NCBI GenBank assembly: GCA_045811525.1
Contig: JBJMTV010000004.1
Coordinates: 1 to 64,000 of the forward strand
Direction: 5' to 3'
DNA from: VAZQ01 sp045811525
Lineage (GTDB): Bacteria > Pseudomonadota > Alphaproteobacteria > Rhizobiales > Xanthobacteraceae
Length of the DNA: 64,000 nt
Position numbers and translations under genes: made by a program. This document shows, in pieces, positions 7,885 to 16,579 of this stretch. Within the stretch, counting starts at the first letter, position 1; each line of letters starts with the position of its first letter. The notes beneath the pieces are model-generated. The model searched no databases. It was not told the origin of the DNA and saw nothing but the letters and a program-made list of their open reading frames with translations.

Positions 7885-8940
7885 GTGAGCACTTCAAAAA
7901 GCGCGAGCGGCAATTTCTTCGAGGATTTTCGCATCGGCGAAGTGATCAACCACGCCACACCGCGCACGATCACTGTCGGCGACGTGGCGCTCTACAACGC
8001 TCTCTTCGGCCCGCGCTTCGCCGTGCAGTCGTCCGATGCCTTTGCTCGGGCAATCGGCTATTCACGCGCCCCGGTCGATGACCTTCTGGTCTTCCATATC
8101 GTCTTCGGCAAAACCGTCCCGGACATCTCGCTCAATGCCGTGGCCAATCTCGGCTACGCGAGCTGCCGGTTTCTGGCACCGGTTTATCCCGGCGATACCA
8201 TCAACGCCTATTCCGAGGTGATCGGGCTCAAAGCGAATTCCAGCGGAAAAACCGGCATTGTTTTTGTGCGTTCGACGGGCTGCAAGCAGGACGGGTCCAA
8301 AGTCCTGGAATATGTCCGCTGGGTGATGCTGCGCAAACGCGACGAGCGCGCGACGAGCGGCGATGATCACGTTCCACGGCTACCCGAGACGGTGCTAGCA
8401 GCCACTCTCGGCGATGCCTGTCCGCCGATTGACGTGAATGCGTATGATTTCGCGCTCGCCGGCAGTGCGCATCGCTTTGGCGACTACGCCGTCGGCGAGC
8501 GGATCGACCATGTCGAGGGAGTGACGGTGGAGGAGGCTGAGCAGCAGCTCGCAACCCGCCTCTATCAGAACATCGCGCGCATCCATTTCAATCAGTACCT
8601 GGAAGCGCAGGGACGTTTCGGCCGCCGGCTCATCTACGGTGGTCACGTCATCTCATTGGCGCGGGCGCTGTCGTTCAATGGCCTCGGCAATGCGTTTCAC
8701 ATCGCCGCAATCAACGGCGGGCGCCACGTGTCACCGCTGTTTGCCGGCGCAACCGTATTCGCCTGGTCCGAGATTCTGGGCAAGGCGAATGTGGGGCGAC
8801 GCGAGGATGTCGGCGCATTGCGGTTGCGGCTCATTGCCGCCAAGGATCATCCGTGCGCCGACTTTCCGCTCAAGCAGGGTCAGGAGGATCACCCGGCAGT
8901 GCTGCTCGAGCTTGACTATTGGGCCTTGATCCCGCGCTGA
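7885..8940 (+). CDS. mch: Mesaconyl-CoA hydratase (MaoC-like double hot-dog)
   Basis: About 351 residues from the GTG at 7885; a GTG at 7873 adds four residues. The sequence closely follows Rhodobacter Mch as I recall it: GNFFEDFRIGEVINHATPRT, GDVALYNALFGPRFA, LLVFHIVFGKTVPDISLNA, NLGYASCRF, VRSTG, EYVRWVMLRKRD, and in the second half YAVGERIDHVEGVTVEEAE, RLYQNIARIHFN, FGRRLIYGGHVISLARALS. It interconverts mesaconyl-CoA and beta-methylmalyl-CoA in the ethylmalonyl-CoA (glyoxylate-regenerating) pathway. It is a single gene, convergent with sodC. The roughly 300 nt upstream (7587-7884) show no gene. Confidence 0.93.
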   Translation: MSTSKSASGNFFEDFRIGEVINHATPRTITVGDVALYNALFGPRFAVQSSDAFARAIGYSRAPVDDLLVFHIVFGKTVPDISLNAVANLGYASCRFLAPVYPGDTINAYSEVIGLKANSSGKTGIVFVRSTGCKQDGSKVLEYVRWVMLRKRDERATSGDDHVPRLPETVLAATLGDACPPIDVNAYDFALAGSAHRFGDYAVGERIDHVEGVTVEEAEQQLATRLYQNIARIHFNQYLEAQGRFGRRLIYGGHVISLARALSFNGLGNAFHIAAINGGRHVSPLFAGATVFAWSEILGKANVGRREDVGALRLRLIAAKDHPCADFPLKQGQEDHPAVLLELDYWALIPR

Positions 8941-8957
8941 TATGCGGCCGATCCCTG

Positions 8958-9491
8958 CTAGCGCGCGGAGCTTTCACTGATCACCCCGCATGCGATGCGG
9001 TCACCTGCGTTGCCCGCGGGGTCGGTCTTATAGTCGTCGGTCCCGGCATGGAGGACGACGGAGGTCCCGGTGTTGGGGAACAGCGAGTTCGGCTTCCCTT
9101 TCTGCAGCGAGACGGCCGTATTGAGCACCTCGGCGGTGAGCTCACCACTCGTCGGGACATAGACATTCGGCATGTCGCCGGCGTGGCCCTCGCCGGTCAT
9201 GATCCCGTGCGGCTTGTTGCCGGGATTGAAGTGCCCTCCCGCCGATTGGAACGGCGGCTCACATTTGCCGACGGCGTGGATGTGGAAGGCGTGCTCGCCA
9301 GGAGGAGCGCCTTTCAAGGACACCCTGAGAAGGACGCCGGCGGCTGTTTGCGTGAGCTGGACCGTGCCCATGCTGTTGCCGCTCTTGTCTTTGAGCTCGG
9401 CGCTGGCCGATTGCGCGGCAGCAGCCCACGAGTGGACGGCCACCAAAATCCCGGCCAGAGCGGCCGTTCCGAGTTGCCTGATCACGCGCAT
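8958..9491 (-). CDS. sodC: Periplasmic Cu/Zn superoxide dismutase
   Basis: A 177-residue protein with a Sec signal peptide (about residues 1-27, ending A-A-A-A-Q). It keeps the copper and zinc ligands: HAFHIHAVGKCE, GGHFNPGNKPHG, GHAGDMPN and VLHAGTDDYKTDPAGNAGDR, plus the C-terminal RIACGVI with the disulfide cysteine. It dismutates superoxide in the periplasm. SD GGAG lies just upstream of the ATG at 9491. It is convergent with mch (17 nt between stops) and 113 nt downstream of the LysR gene; probably transcribed alone. Confidence 0.96.
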   Translation of the reverse strand: MRVIRQLGTAALAGILVAVHSWAAAAQSASAELKDKSGNSMGTVQLTQTAAGVLLRVSLKGAPPGEHAFHIHAVGKCEPPFQSAGGHFNPGNKPHGIMTGEGHAGDMPNVYVPTSGELTAEVLNTAVSLQKGKPNSLFPNTGTSVVLHAGTDDYKTDPAGNAGDRIACGVISESSAR

Positions 9492-9604
9492 ATAGTTCTC
9501 CTTCAGAAGCTCCCGCGGGCTTCATACCGGGAAACCGCGGGGAGTTGGAGCAATTTTCGTCGCCAGAGTAGCTCAAAGTGATAGCTCAAAACCGACAGTG
9601 CTTC

Positions 9605-10486
9605 TCACGCGCCGCTGCGCAGATGCTCGACCAGCTGCCGCGCATAGGGCGGCAGCGCCTCGAGGCTGCGGATGCACAGGGTGAGCTCGCGCAATGCCCA
9701 GGCATCGTTGAGCATGACGACGACGACTGTGGGCGCCATGCGCCGGGCCGTCGTCTGCGGGACAATCCCGATACCGACGTTGCACTCGACCATCCGGCAC
9801 ACGGCGTCAAAGCTGCGCAGTTGGACGCGCAGTCGCAGCGGTTGGCCCGTGCGTGCGGCCTTGTCGGCAAGGAAGCGCTGCAGGGCGCTCGCCCGATCGA
9901 GACCGACGAAATCGTATTCCAGCACCTCGGCAAAGGAGATGCTCTCGCGGGTTGCGAGCGGGTGGGCGCGCCCGACCACCAACACAAAACGGTCCTTGCG
10001 GAAAGGGTAGGTCTCAAGCGCGCTGGTATCGACTGTGCCGGCCACGATTCCGAGATCCGCCACACCCTCGGCGATAAGCCCGACAATCTCATCGCTCAGG
10101 CGCTCCTCGAGGTCGACACTGACGTTGGGATGCGTTGCCAAAAACGAGCTCAGCGCCTCGGGGAGGAATTCGGTGAGCGCGTTGGTGTTGGACAGAACGC
10201 GGATGTGTCCGGCGAGCCCGCCTGCGTAGCTGCTCAGATCCTCGCGCAGCCGCTCGGCCTGGCGCAGCATGGCACGCGCGTGCTGCAGCAGGGTGCGGCC
10301 GGCCTGGGTCGGGCTCACGCCCTGTCGGCCGCGCACCAGCAGCGCTGCCCCGACGGCCTCTTCCATGTTGCGGATGCGAGTCGAGGCGGCCGCCAAAGCC
10401 AGGTTGGCCCGCTGGGCGCCGGCGGTAATGCTGCCGGCCTCCACCACATCGCGGAACAATGCCAGATCCGTCAGATCGACTCGCAT
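9605..10486 (-). CDS. LysR-family transcriptional regulator
   Basis: A 293-residue regulator. The N-terminal winged helix-turn-helix (about residues 5-60) reads LALFRDVVEAGSITAGAQRA, LALAAASTRIRNMEEAVGAALL, GRQGVSPTQAGRTLL. The effector domain (about 90-290) has the usual LysR_substrate pattern. It is divergent from sdhC, so it may control the succinate dehydrogenase operon or itself, but LysR proteins often act elsewhere. A T-N11-A dyad sits in the shared upstream region (10494-10506). The ATG at 10486 is well supported by the alignment to the HTH start. Confidence 0.92.
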   Translation of the reverse strand: MRVDLTDLALFRDVVEAGSITAGAQRANLALAAASTRIRNMEEAVGAALLVRGRQGVSPTQAGRTLLQHARAMLRQAERLREDLSSYAGGLAGHIRVLSNTNALTEFLPEALSSFLATHPNVSVDLEERLSDEIVGLIAEGVADLGIVAGTVDTSALETYPFRKDRFVLVVGRAHPLATRESISFAEVLEYDFVGLDRASALQRFLADKAARTGQPLRLRVQLRSFDAVCRMVECNVGIGIVPQTTARRMAPTVVVVMLNDAWALRELTLCIRSLEALPPYARQLVEHLRSGA

Positions 10487-10489
10487 TTA

Positions 10490-10510
10490 GCCTTCGGCAT
10501 TCGCGAAGGC
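10490..10510. promoter_or_regulatory. Short dyad with T-N11-A pattern upstream of the LysR gene
   Basis: gccttcg (10490-10496) and cgaaggc (10504-10510) are perfect inverted arms around 7 nt. The inner part at 10494-10506 fits T-N11-A, the loose LysR box pattern. It lies four bases upstream of the LysR start in the 133-nt divergent region shared with sdhC, where autoregulatory sites usually are. No promoter boxes could be assigned with confidence. Confidence 0.3.
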
Positions 10511-10619
10511 AAGCTACTCGAAATACTGATTGTGCACCAGGGTAGAGGAGGGCATCATTCGTCTGGCGCGAAGCGAAGACGCGTTCTGATGCTCGCGGGC
10601 GAGAGGTATGGAGAACGCC

Positions 10620-11030
10620 ATGGCCGACAGCAAGCCGTACCCCGAGCGGCCGCTGTCACCGCATCTGTTCATCTACAAGCCGATGCTGACGATGATGATG
10701 TCCATCGTCCATCGTGTCACAGGAGCCGCACTGTATTTCGGGACGCTGCTCCTGGCGTGGTGGTTGATCGCTGCCGCCACCAGCCCGAACGCCTATGCGA
10801 GTTTTGGTGCGTTCATGGGCTCTTTTTTCGGGCGCCTCATACTCTTCGGCTACACCTGGGCTCTGATGCAGCACATGCTCGGCGGCATTCGCCATCTCCT
10901 CTGGGACATGGGCTACGGCTTCGGCGCCCATGAGCGCGAGTGGTTGGCCATGGCGACACTGATCGGCGCGATCGCCCTTACCATTGTCATCTGGATCGTG
11001 GGCTATCTGTTCACGGGAGGGATGCGCTGA
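10620..11030 (+). CDS. sdhC: Succinate dehydrogenase cytochrome b556 subunit
   Basis: 136 residues from the ATG at 10620, chosen because GGAG at 10610-10613 is well spaced and MADSKPYPERPLSPHLFIYK matches alphaproteobacterial SdhC starts. An ATG at 10608 is possible. Three membrane helices are visible; heme and quinone residues include SIVHRVTGAALY and the conserved MLGGIRHLLWD. It anchors complex II in the inner membrane with SdhD. It is the first gene of sdhCDAB and overlaps sdhD by one base (TGATG). Confidence 0.95.
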   Translation: MADSKPYPERPLSPHLFIYKPMLTMMMSIVHRVTGAALYFGTLLLAWWLIAAATSPNAYASFGAFMGSFFGRLILFGYTWALMQHMLGGIRHLLWDMGYGFGAHEREWLAMATLIGAIALTIVIWIVGYLFTGGMR

Positions 11031-11419
11031 TGGCTGCGGGAAAGATGAGCACGCCGCTTGCACGGGTGCGTGGGCTCGGTGCGGCCAAATCCGGGACCGG
11101 CCACTTCTGGCGCCAGCGTTTGACGTCTGTCGCGGGCGTGCCGCTGACGATCGCCTTCGTCTTCATTGTGGTCTCCCTGCTCGGGAGGAACCATGCAGCG
11201 GTGGTGCAGATCCTGGGCTCACCGCTGGTCGCTATTGTCATGCTGCTCTTCATCCTGACGATCTGCGACCATATGCGGATCGGCATGCAGGTGATCATCG
11301 AGGATTACGTCCACGACGAAGGACCGAAGCTGGCGCTCATTATGGCCAACACCTTCTTCACCGTGGTGGTCGGGCTCGCCTGCGCCTTCGCGATTCTCAT
11401 GCTCAGCTTCAAGGTGTGA
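11030..11419 (+). CDS. sdhD: Succinate dehydrogenase membrane anchor subunit
   Basis: 129 residues from the ATG at 11030, which shares its A with the sdhC stop. It has the alphaproteobacterial SdhD pattern: RVRGLGAAKSGTGHFWRQRL at the N-terminus, three hydrophobic helices, and DHMRIGMQVIIEDYVHDE, which carries the heme-region histidine and the conserved D/Y near the quinone site. It completes the membrane part of complex II and is followed by sdhA three bases after its stop. Confidence 0.95.
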   Translation: MAAGKMSTPLARVRGLGAAKSGTGHFWRQRLTSVAGVPLTIAFVFIVVSLLGRNHAAVVQILGSPLVAIVMLLFILTICDHMRIGMQVIIEDYVHDEGPKLALIMANTFFTVVVGLACAFAILMLSFKV

Positions 11420-11422
11420 CCC

Positions 11423-13249
11423 GTGGCGACCAATGGCGGACCCTCTGCACCGGCCCTAAACGGCCAAGCCTATCCCATCGAGGACCATCGTTATGATGTG
11501 GTGGTGGTGGGCGCCGGCGGCTCCGGCCTCCGCGCCGTCGTCGGCTGCAGCGAGGCCGGACTAAAGACCGCCTGCATCACCAAGGTATTCCCGACTCGCT
11601 CGCATACCGTCGCCGCCCAGGGCGGCATTGCTGCTGCCCTCGGCAATATGGGCCAGGATGATTGGCGCTGGCACATGTACGACACGGTGAAGGGCGCCGA
11701 CTGGCTCGGCGACCAGGATGCGATCGAGTACCTTTGCCGCAATGCCCCCGAAGCGGTCTACGAGCTCGAGCACTGGGGGCTGCCGTTTTCGCGCCGCGAG
11801 GACGGCAAGATTTATCAGCGGCCGTTCGGCGGCATGACCACGCATTACGGCCAGGGCACCGCGCAACGCACCTGCGCTGCCGCCGATCGCACCGGCCACG
11901 CCATGCTGCACACCATGTATGGGCAGGCGTTGCGGCACGCTGCCGAGTTCTTCATCGAGTATTTCGCCATTGACCTGATCATGGACGAGGAAGGCCGCTG
12001 CCGCGGCGTCGTCGCCATCAAGCTCGACGATGGCTCGATCCACCGCTTTGCCGCGCACATGACCATTCTGGCCACAGGCGGGTACGGGCGCGCCTACTTC
12101 TCCTGCACGTCGGCGCATACTTGCACCGGCGACGGCAACGCCATGATGCTGCGCGCGGGCCTGCCGCTCCAGGACATGGAGTTTGTCCAGTTCCATCCGA
12201 CCGGCATTTATGGTGCGGGCTGCCTGATCACCGAAGGGGCACGCGGCGAAGGTGCCTATCTGGTCAACGGCGAAGGCGAGCGTTTCATGGAGCGCTACGC
12301 CCCGTCGGCAAAGGACCTTGCGTCGCGTGACGTGGTTTCACGCGCAATGACGATCGAGATTCGCGAAGGGCGCGGAGTCGGCAAGCTCAAGGACCACATC
12401 TATCTGCATCTCGACCATCTCGATCCGGCCGTGCTGCATGAGCGCCTGCCCGGCATTTCGGAATCGGCGCGCATCTTTGCCGGTGTTGACGTGACGCGCG
12501 AGCCCATCCCGATCGTGCCCACCGTGCACTACAATATGGGGGGTATTGCCACCAACTATCATGGCGAGGCTCTGACCAAGAAGAACGGGAACGACGATTT
12601 CGTCGTGCCGGGTCTCATGGCTCTGGGCGAAGCCGCTTGCGTGTCCGTGCACGGCGCCAATCGTCTCGGCTCGAACTCGCTCATCGATCTCGTCGTCTTC
12701 GGCCGTGCTGCCGCTTTGCGCTGCGCCGACATAGTGCAGCCGGGCGACAAGCATACCGACCTGCCCAAGGAGTCCGCCGATCGAGCTCTGGGACGGCTCG
12801 ACAAGTTCCGGCACGCCGCCGGTGCCACGGGGACTGCGCAGCTGCGTCTCAAAATGCAGAAGGTCATGCAGAACAATTGCGCCGTGTTTCGTACCGGCGA
12901 GGTGCTGGAGGAAGGACACAAGCTCATCCATGAGGTGTTCAGCGGGGTCGGCGACGTTCGCGTCAGTGATCGCTCCTTGATCTGGAACTCGGATCTGATC
13001 GAGACGCTCGAGTTCGACAACCTCATTGCTCAGGCGGTGGTCACCATGGATTCGGCGCGCAATCGCAGCGAAAGCCGCGGCGCGCATGCACGTGAGGACT
13101 TCCCCGACCGCGACGATAAGAATTGGATGAAACACACACTCGCCTGGCTTGACCCCAACGGGAACGTCACGATCAATTATCGACCGGTACACGCCTATAC
13201 GCTCACGAACGAGGTCGCCTATGTCGAGCCGAAGGCGCGCGTGTATTGA
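11423..13249 (+). CDS. sdhA: Succinate dehydrogenase flavoprotein subunit
   Basis: 608 residues from a GTG start three bases after sdhD. The FAD fold is VVVVGAGGSGLRAVVGCSEA; the covalent-FAD histidine is in RSHTVAAQGGIAAAL; the active-site regions are FHPTGIYGAG and EGARGEGAYLVN; then HGANRLGSNSLIDLVVFGRA. It oxidises succinate to fumarate and passes electrons to SdhB. Length and all motifs are normal for alphaproteobacterial SdhA. Confidence 0.98.
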   Translation: MATNGGPSAPALNGQAYPIEDHRYDVVVVGAGGSGLRAVVGCSEAGLKTACITKVFPTRSHTVAAQGGIAAALGNMGQDDWRWHMYDTVKGADWLGDQDAIEYLCRNAPEAVYELEHWGLPFSRREDGKIYQRPFGGMTTHYGQGTAQRTCAAADRTGHAMLHTMYGQALRHAAEFFIEYFAIDLIMDEEGRCRGVVAIKLDDGSIHRFAAHMTILATGGYGRAYFSCTSAHTCTGDGNAMMLRAGLPLQDMEFVQFHPTGIYGAGCLITEGARGEGAYLVNGEGERFMERYAPSAKDLASRDVVSRAMTIEIREGRGVGKLKDHIYLHLDHLDPAVLHERLPGISESARIFAGVDVTREPIPIVPTVHYNMGGIATNYHGEALTKKNGNDDFVVPGLMALGEAACVSVHGANRLGSNSLIDLVVFGRAAALRCADIVQPGDKHTDLPKESADRALGRLDKFRHAAGATGTAQLRLKMQKVMQNNCAVFRTGEVLEEGHKLIHEVFSGVGDVRVSDRSLIWNSDLIETLEFDNLIAQAVVTMDSARNRSESRGAHAREDFPDRDDKNWMKHTLAWLDPNGNVTINYRPVHAYTLTNEVAYVEPKARVY

Positions 13250-13323
13250 TGCGATAATTGCGTAGGACGAGCACCAGCGCGTCTTTGCATACGCTGCCGC
13301 GTCGAGGTCGAGGAAAGAGAGAC

Positions 13324-14103
13324 ATGGCCCAATTCACGCTGCCGAAGAACTCAAAGGTCACCGAAGGGAAGACCTGGGCTTATCCGACCGGCGCGCATCA
13401 AGTCCGCGAGTATCACATCTACCGGTGGAATCCGGATGACGGCAAGAACCCGCGCATGGACACGTATTACGTCGACAGCGGCGATTGCGGTCCGATGGTG
13501 CTCGACGCGCTGATCTGGATCAAGAACACCATCGACCCGACCCTCACGTTCCGCCGCTCCTGCCGTGAGGGCGTTTGCGGTTCGTGCTCGATGAATATCG
13601 ATCACACCAATACGCTCGCCTGCACCAAGGCCATGTCCGAAATCAAAGGCGTGATCACCATCTACCCGCTGCCGCACATGTCGGTGATCAAGGATCTGGT
13701 TCCGGACATGTCCAACTTCTACGCGCAGCACGCCGCCATCGAGCCATGGCTGCAGACCGCCTCGCCGACGCCGCAAAAAGAGTGGCGCCAGAGTCATGAT
13801 GATCGTCAGAAGCTCGACGGGCTCTATGAGTGCATCTTGTGCGCCTGCTGCTCGACGAGCTGCCCGAGCTACTGGTGGAATAGCGATCGGTTCCTTGGCC
13901 CGGCCGCACTGCTGCAGGCGCACCGCTGGATCAAGGACAGCCGCGACGAGGCGACCGGCGAGCGCCTGGACAAGCTCGAGGATCCGTTCCGGCTATATCG
14001 CTGTCACACCATCATGAACTGCGCCAAGGCGTGCCCCAAAAACCTCAATCCTGCTGAGGCGATCGCCGAGATCAAGCGCATGATGGTCGAGCGGCAGGTT
14101 TAG
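13324..14103 (+). CDS. sdhB: Succinate dehydrogenase iron-sulfur subunit
   Basis: 259 residues from the ATG at 13324, preceded by AGGAAAGAGAG; an upstream in-frame start at 13258 would add an unlikely leader. The [2Fe-2S] site is CREGVCGSCSMNIDHTNTLAC; the [4Fe-4S]/[3Fe-4S] sites are CILCACCSTSCPSYWW and CHTIMNCAKACPKNLNP. It links SdhA to the quinone site. The last gene of the sdh operon, 74 nt after sdhA. Confidence 0.98.
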   Translation: MAQFTLPKNSKVTEGKTWAYPTGAHQVREYHIYRWNPDDGKNPRMDTYYVDSGDCGPMVLDALIWIKNTIDPTLTFRRSCREGVCGSCSMNIDHTNTLACTKAMSEIKGVITIYPLPHMSVIKDLVPDMSNFYAQHAAIEPWLQTASPTPQKEWRQSHDDRQKLDGLYECILCACCSTSCPSYWWNSDRFLGPAALLQAHRWIKDSRDEATGERLDKLEDPFRLYRCHTIMNCAKACPKNLNPAEAIAEIKRMMVERQV

Positions 14104-14200
14104 CACCGCTCCTGCTGCTGCCCCCGCCTGCGGCCACGGCAGGTTGTTCACTCGTCACACCATAAACCAGTGACCGCCTTGCCCGCTGCGGCGCCAAATT

Positions 14201-14380
14201 GGTTATTGGCACATCTCTGCAGACGCAACGTACAAAATCGGGAGACTTGTAGGGGCGGGTTTCAAACCCGCCCCGCTTCAGCAGACACCCGTCGCGAGAC
14301 GTTCTCTGGGTCATCCGCCCACCAAGGGGGGGTTGAAACCCGCCCCTACATGAACCCCTGTTCCGTGCGCAACCTGATGA
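14201..14380. repeat. Palindrome-bounded repeat (copy B), internally deleted
   Basis: It starts ggttattggcacatctctgc, runs through the palindrome GGGGCGGGTTT-C-AAACCCGCCCC (14252-14274), keeps about 50 nt of interior (ctctgggtcatccgccc), then a decayed palindrome and the tail ttccgtgcgcaacctgatga. Both ends match copy C (15608-15946), but most of the transposase fragment is deleted. Copies B and C are direct repeats on either side of the Bug gene. Nothing else was recognised in 14104-14529 apart from a short match (14417-14453) to the repeat near 62140. Confidence 0.75.
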
Positions 14381-14529
14381 GCCTTCAGCTGGCGCGTGCT
14401 GCTCGAGCACCTGGTTTCAACTGCTCCGCTGCGCCGCAGTGGCAATCGACCTCTGAGGTGTCTTATAGAAGAGTGTGAATCGAACATGCGAGCTGCAAAC
14501 TGGAGCTGTGCAGTGTTTGGCGACCTTCT

Positions 14530-15522
14530 GTGAGACTCAACGCGCGCCGAATATGGGGACGGTGGCTCTGCCTCGTGGTCCTTTACCACGGGGCAGCGGT
14601 GATGCTTGCTGGCGCTGCGGCAGCGCAGGCCTACCCGGTCCGATCCATTCGCGTGGTGATCGGTTTTCCTGCCGGAAGCGGTGTCGATGTCATCGGCCGT
14701 CTCATTGCATCTGCCCTATCGGACCGCCTCGGGCAGCCTGTGATTGTCGAGAACCGGCCTGGCGCAGCAAGCAACATTGCAACTGAGGCCGTCGCCCGCG
14801 CGCTCCCCGACGGCTACACGCTGTTATGGGTGGGATCGCCAGTCGCCATCAATGCAACGCTCTACGAAAAGCTTCCATTCAATTTCCAGCAGGACATCGC
14901 GCCGGTCGCAGGCATTAATCGCGAGCCTCAGACGATGCTGGTGAATTCAGCTTTTCCTGCGAAAACTGTCGCTGAATTCATCGCCTATGCGAAGGCAAAC
15001 CACGGCAAGATCAGCATGGCTTCAGTGGGTACCGGCAGCGGGAGCCACATGGCGGGCGAGCTGTTCAAGATCGTTGCCGGAGTGGACATGCTGCATGTGC
15101 CGTACCGCGGAGCCCCTGCCGCTCTCACCGACCTCATTGGCGGCCGGGTGCAGGTCTTGTTTCTCACCACCAGCGCAGCCATGGGCCAGATCAGAAGCGG
15201 CCAAGTCCGGGCCTTGGCCGTGACGACACGAACGCGCTCACCGGCGCTGCCCGATGTGCCGGCGATGGACGAAACGATCCGTGGCTTTGAGGCGAGCAAC
15301 TTCTATGGCATTGGAGCGCCGCGCGGCACGCCTGCTGCTATCGTCGAAAAGCTCAGTATGGAAATTGCTGCCGTACTCGCCGACGGGACGATACAGACGC
15401 GGCTTGGCGAGCTCGGCGCCACGCCTACGCTGCTCTCCCCTGCGGAATTCGGAAAGCTCGTCGCGGAAGAAACAGAGAAATGGGCAAAAGTGATCCGCGC
15501 CGCCAACATCAAGCCGGATTGA
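14530..15522 (+). CDS. Bug-family (TctC-like) periplasmic solute-binding protein
   Basis: 330 residues from a GTG start; the leader (about residues 1-33) ends A-A-A-Q before AYPVRSIRVVIGFPAGSGVD. Family marks are VIVENRPGAASNIATEAVA, LPDGYTLLWVG, HVPYRGAPAALTDLIGG and the C-terminal WAKVIRAANIKPD. It is an orphan binding protein without TctA/TctB nearby. Direct copies of the same repeat flank it, at 14201-14380 and 15608-15946, which may reflect acquisition or duplication as a block. Confidence 0.92.
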   Translation: MRLNARRIWGRWLCLVVLYHGAAVMLAGAAAAQAYPVRSIRVVIGFPAGSGVDVIGRLIASALSDRLGQPVIVENRPGAASNIATEAVARALPDGYTLLWVGSPVAINATLYEKLPFNFQQDIAPVAGINREPQTMLVNSAFPAKTVAEFIAYAKANHGKISMASVGTGSGSHMAGELFKIVAGVDMLHVPYRGAPAALTDLIGGRVQVLFLTTSAAMGQIRSGQVRALAVTTRTRSPALPDVPAMDETIRGFEASNFYGIGAPRGTPAAIVEKLSMEIAAVLADGTIQTRLGELGATPTLLSPAEFGKLVAEETEKWAKVIRAANIKPD

Positions 15523-15607
15523 GCCACTGCCGGGTCTTTTCCGAGCGCTCACCAAAAGCGCCCCAGATCGAACGTGGATCAATCTGAAGATCAGCGGCGC
15601 AAAAGTC

Positions 15608-15946
15608 GCTATTGGCACATCTCTGCAGACGCAACGTACAAAATCGAGAGACTTGTAGGGGCGGGTTTCAAACCCGCCCCGCTTCAGCAGACGCCCCTCG
15701 CGAGATGCTCTCTGGGTCATCCGGCCACCGCGCAGGATTGTTCGTGATGTAAGCGCGAATGCGATCTAACGCTTTCTCACTCCGAATGATGTGCTCGTAA
15801 TAGCCACGCTGCCACAGAACGCCACTCTTGCCGGCACGTTCATTGAGGCCGCGCGCGGAGAACGTCTTAAAGCCGCGCACGATTGATGGCCGGGTGGGTT
15901 TGAAACCCGCCCCACATGAACTGCTGTTCCGTGCGCAACCTGATGA
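15608..15946 (-). mobile_element. Palindrome-bounded element with in-frame C-terminal piece of a REP-associated transposase (copy C)
   Basis: Palindromes at 15658-15680 and, slightly decayed, 15892-15913 bound a minus-strand open stretch (about 15681-15895). It encodes IVRGFKTFSARGLNERAG, SGVLWQRGYYEHIIRSEKAL and AYITNNPARWPDDPES, the C-terminal end of the Y1/RAYT transposase family. Unlike copy A the frame is intact, but the catalytic HUH and tyrosine region is missing. The outer ends (attggcacatctctgcagac and ttccgtgcgcaacctgatga) match copy B. Confidence 0.75.
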
Positions 15947-16041
15947 CCCTGTCAACCACCTTCATCCGCGCTGTGGCCCTTGTGCCGGCCACGCGCTGTC
16001 CTGTTTACTGCCGCCGTCTACCGAACGGGAGAGAGGCAATC

Positions 16042-16578
16042 ATGGCTCTAAGCGCAGACGTTCGCCGCGTGGTCACGACTATCGACAAAAATGACAAGGC
16101 TGTCGTGCTGTTCGACGGCGCAAACCCGCACAAGAAGGTGCGGCCGCAAACCCACACCGTCTCGCGGGTGCTCTGGGTCACCGATCAGTCGCCCGCCGAT
16201 ATGACCGGCAGCAAGGATCGCGCGGCAATCGACATCGGCATTATGCCACCGGCCGGCGGCACCGTGTTCCGCATTGTCGAATTTCCGCCGGAGACGGCAG
16301 AGGTGCGCAATCTTGACCCGCACACCATGCATGCGAGCCTCGGCGAGGGAGCGCCCAAGCGCGGTTTGCCACCGCGGCACCCCGCTATGCACCGCACCCG
16401 CACGGTGGATTACGCCATCGTCATGTCAGGCGAGATCGACATGCTGCTCGACGATTCCGAGATCCACCTCAAGGCGGGCGACGTGCTGGTCCAGCAGGGC
16501 ACCAATCACGCCTGGGTTAATCGCGGCGCCGAGCCTTGCCGTGTCGCCTTCATCCTGGTGGACGCCAAGGAACCCTGA
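16042..16578 (+). CDS. Cupin domain protein
   Basis: 178 residues from the ATG at 16042 with GAGAGG nine bases upstream. A single cupin barrel holds HPAMHRTRTVDYAIVMSGE (about residues 113-131), LKAGDVLVQQGTNHAW and the end ILVDAKEP. It is a paralogue of the cupin at the left edge. The hydrolase GTG starts one base after its stop, so the two are translationally coupled and probably act on the same compound. No signal peptide, so it is cytoplasmic. Substrate unknown. Confidence 0.88.
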   Translation: MALSADVRRVVTTIDKNDKAVVLFDGANPHKKVRPQTHTVSRVLWVTDQSPADMTGSKDRAAIDIGIMPPAGGTVFRIVEFPPETAEVRNLDPHTMHASLGEGAPKRGLPPRHPAMHRTRTVDYAIVMSGEIDMLLDDSEIHLKAGDVLVQQGTNHAWVNRGAEPCRVAFILVDAKEP

Positions 16579-16579
16579 C

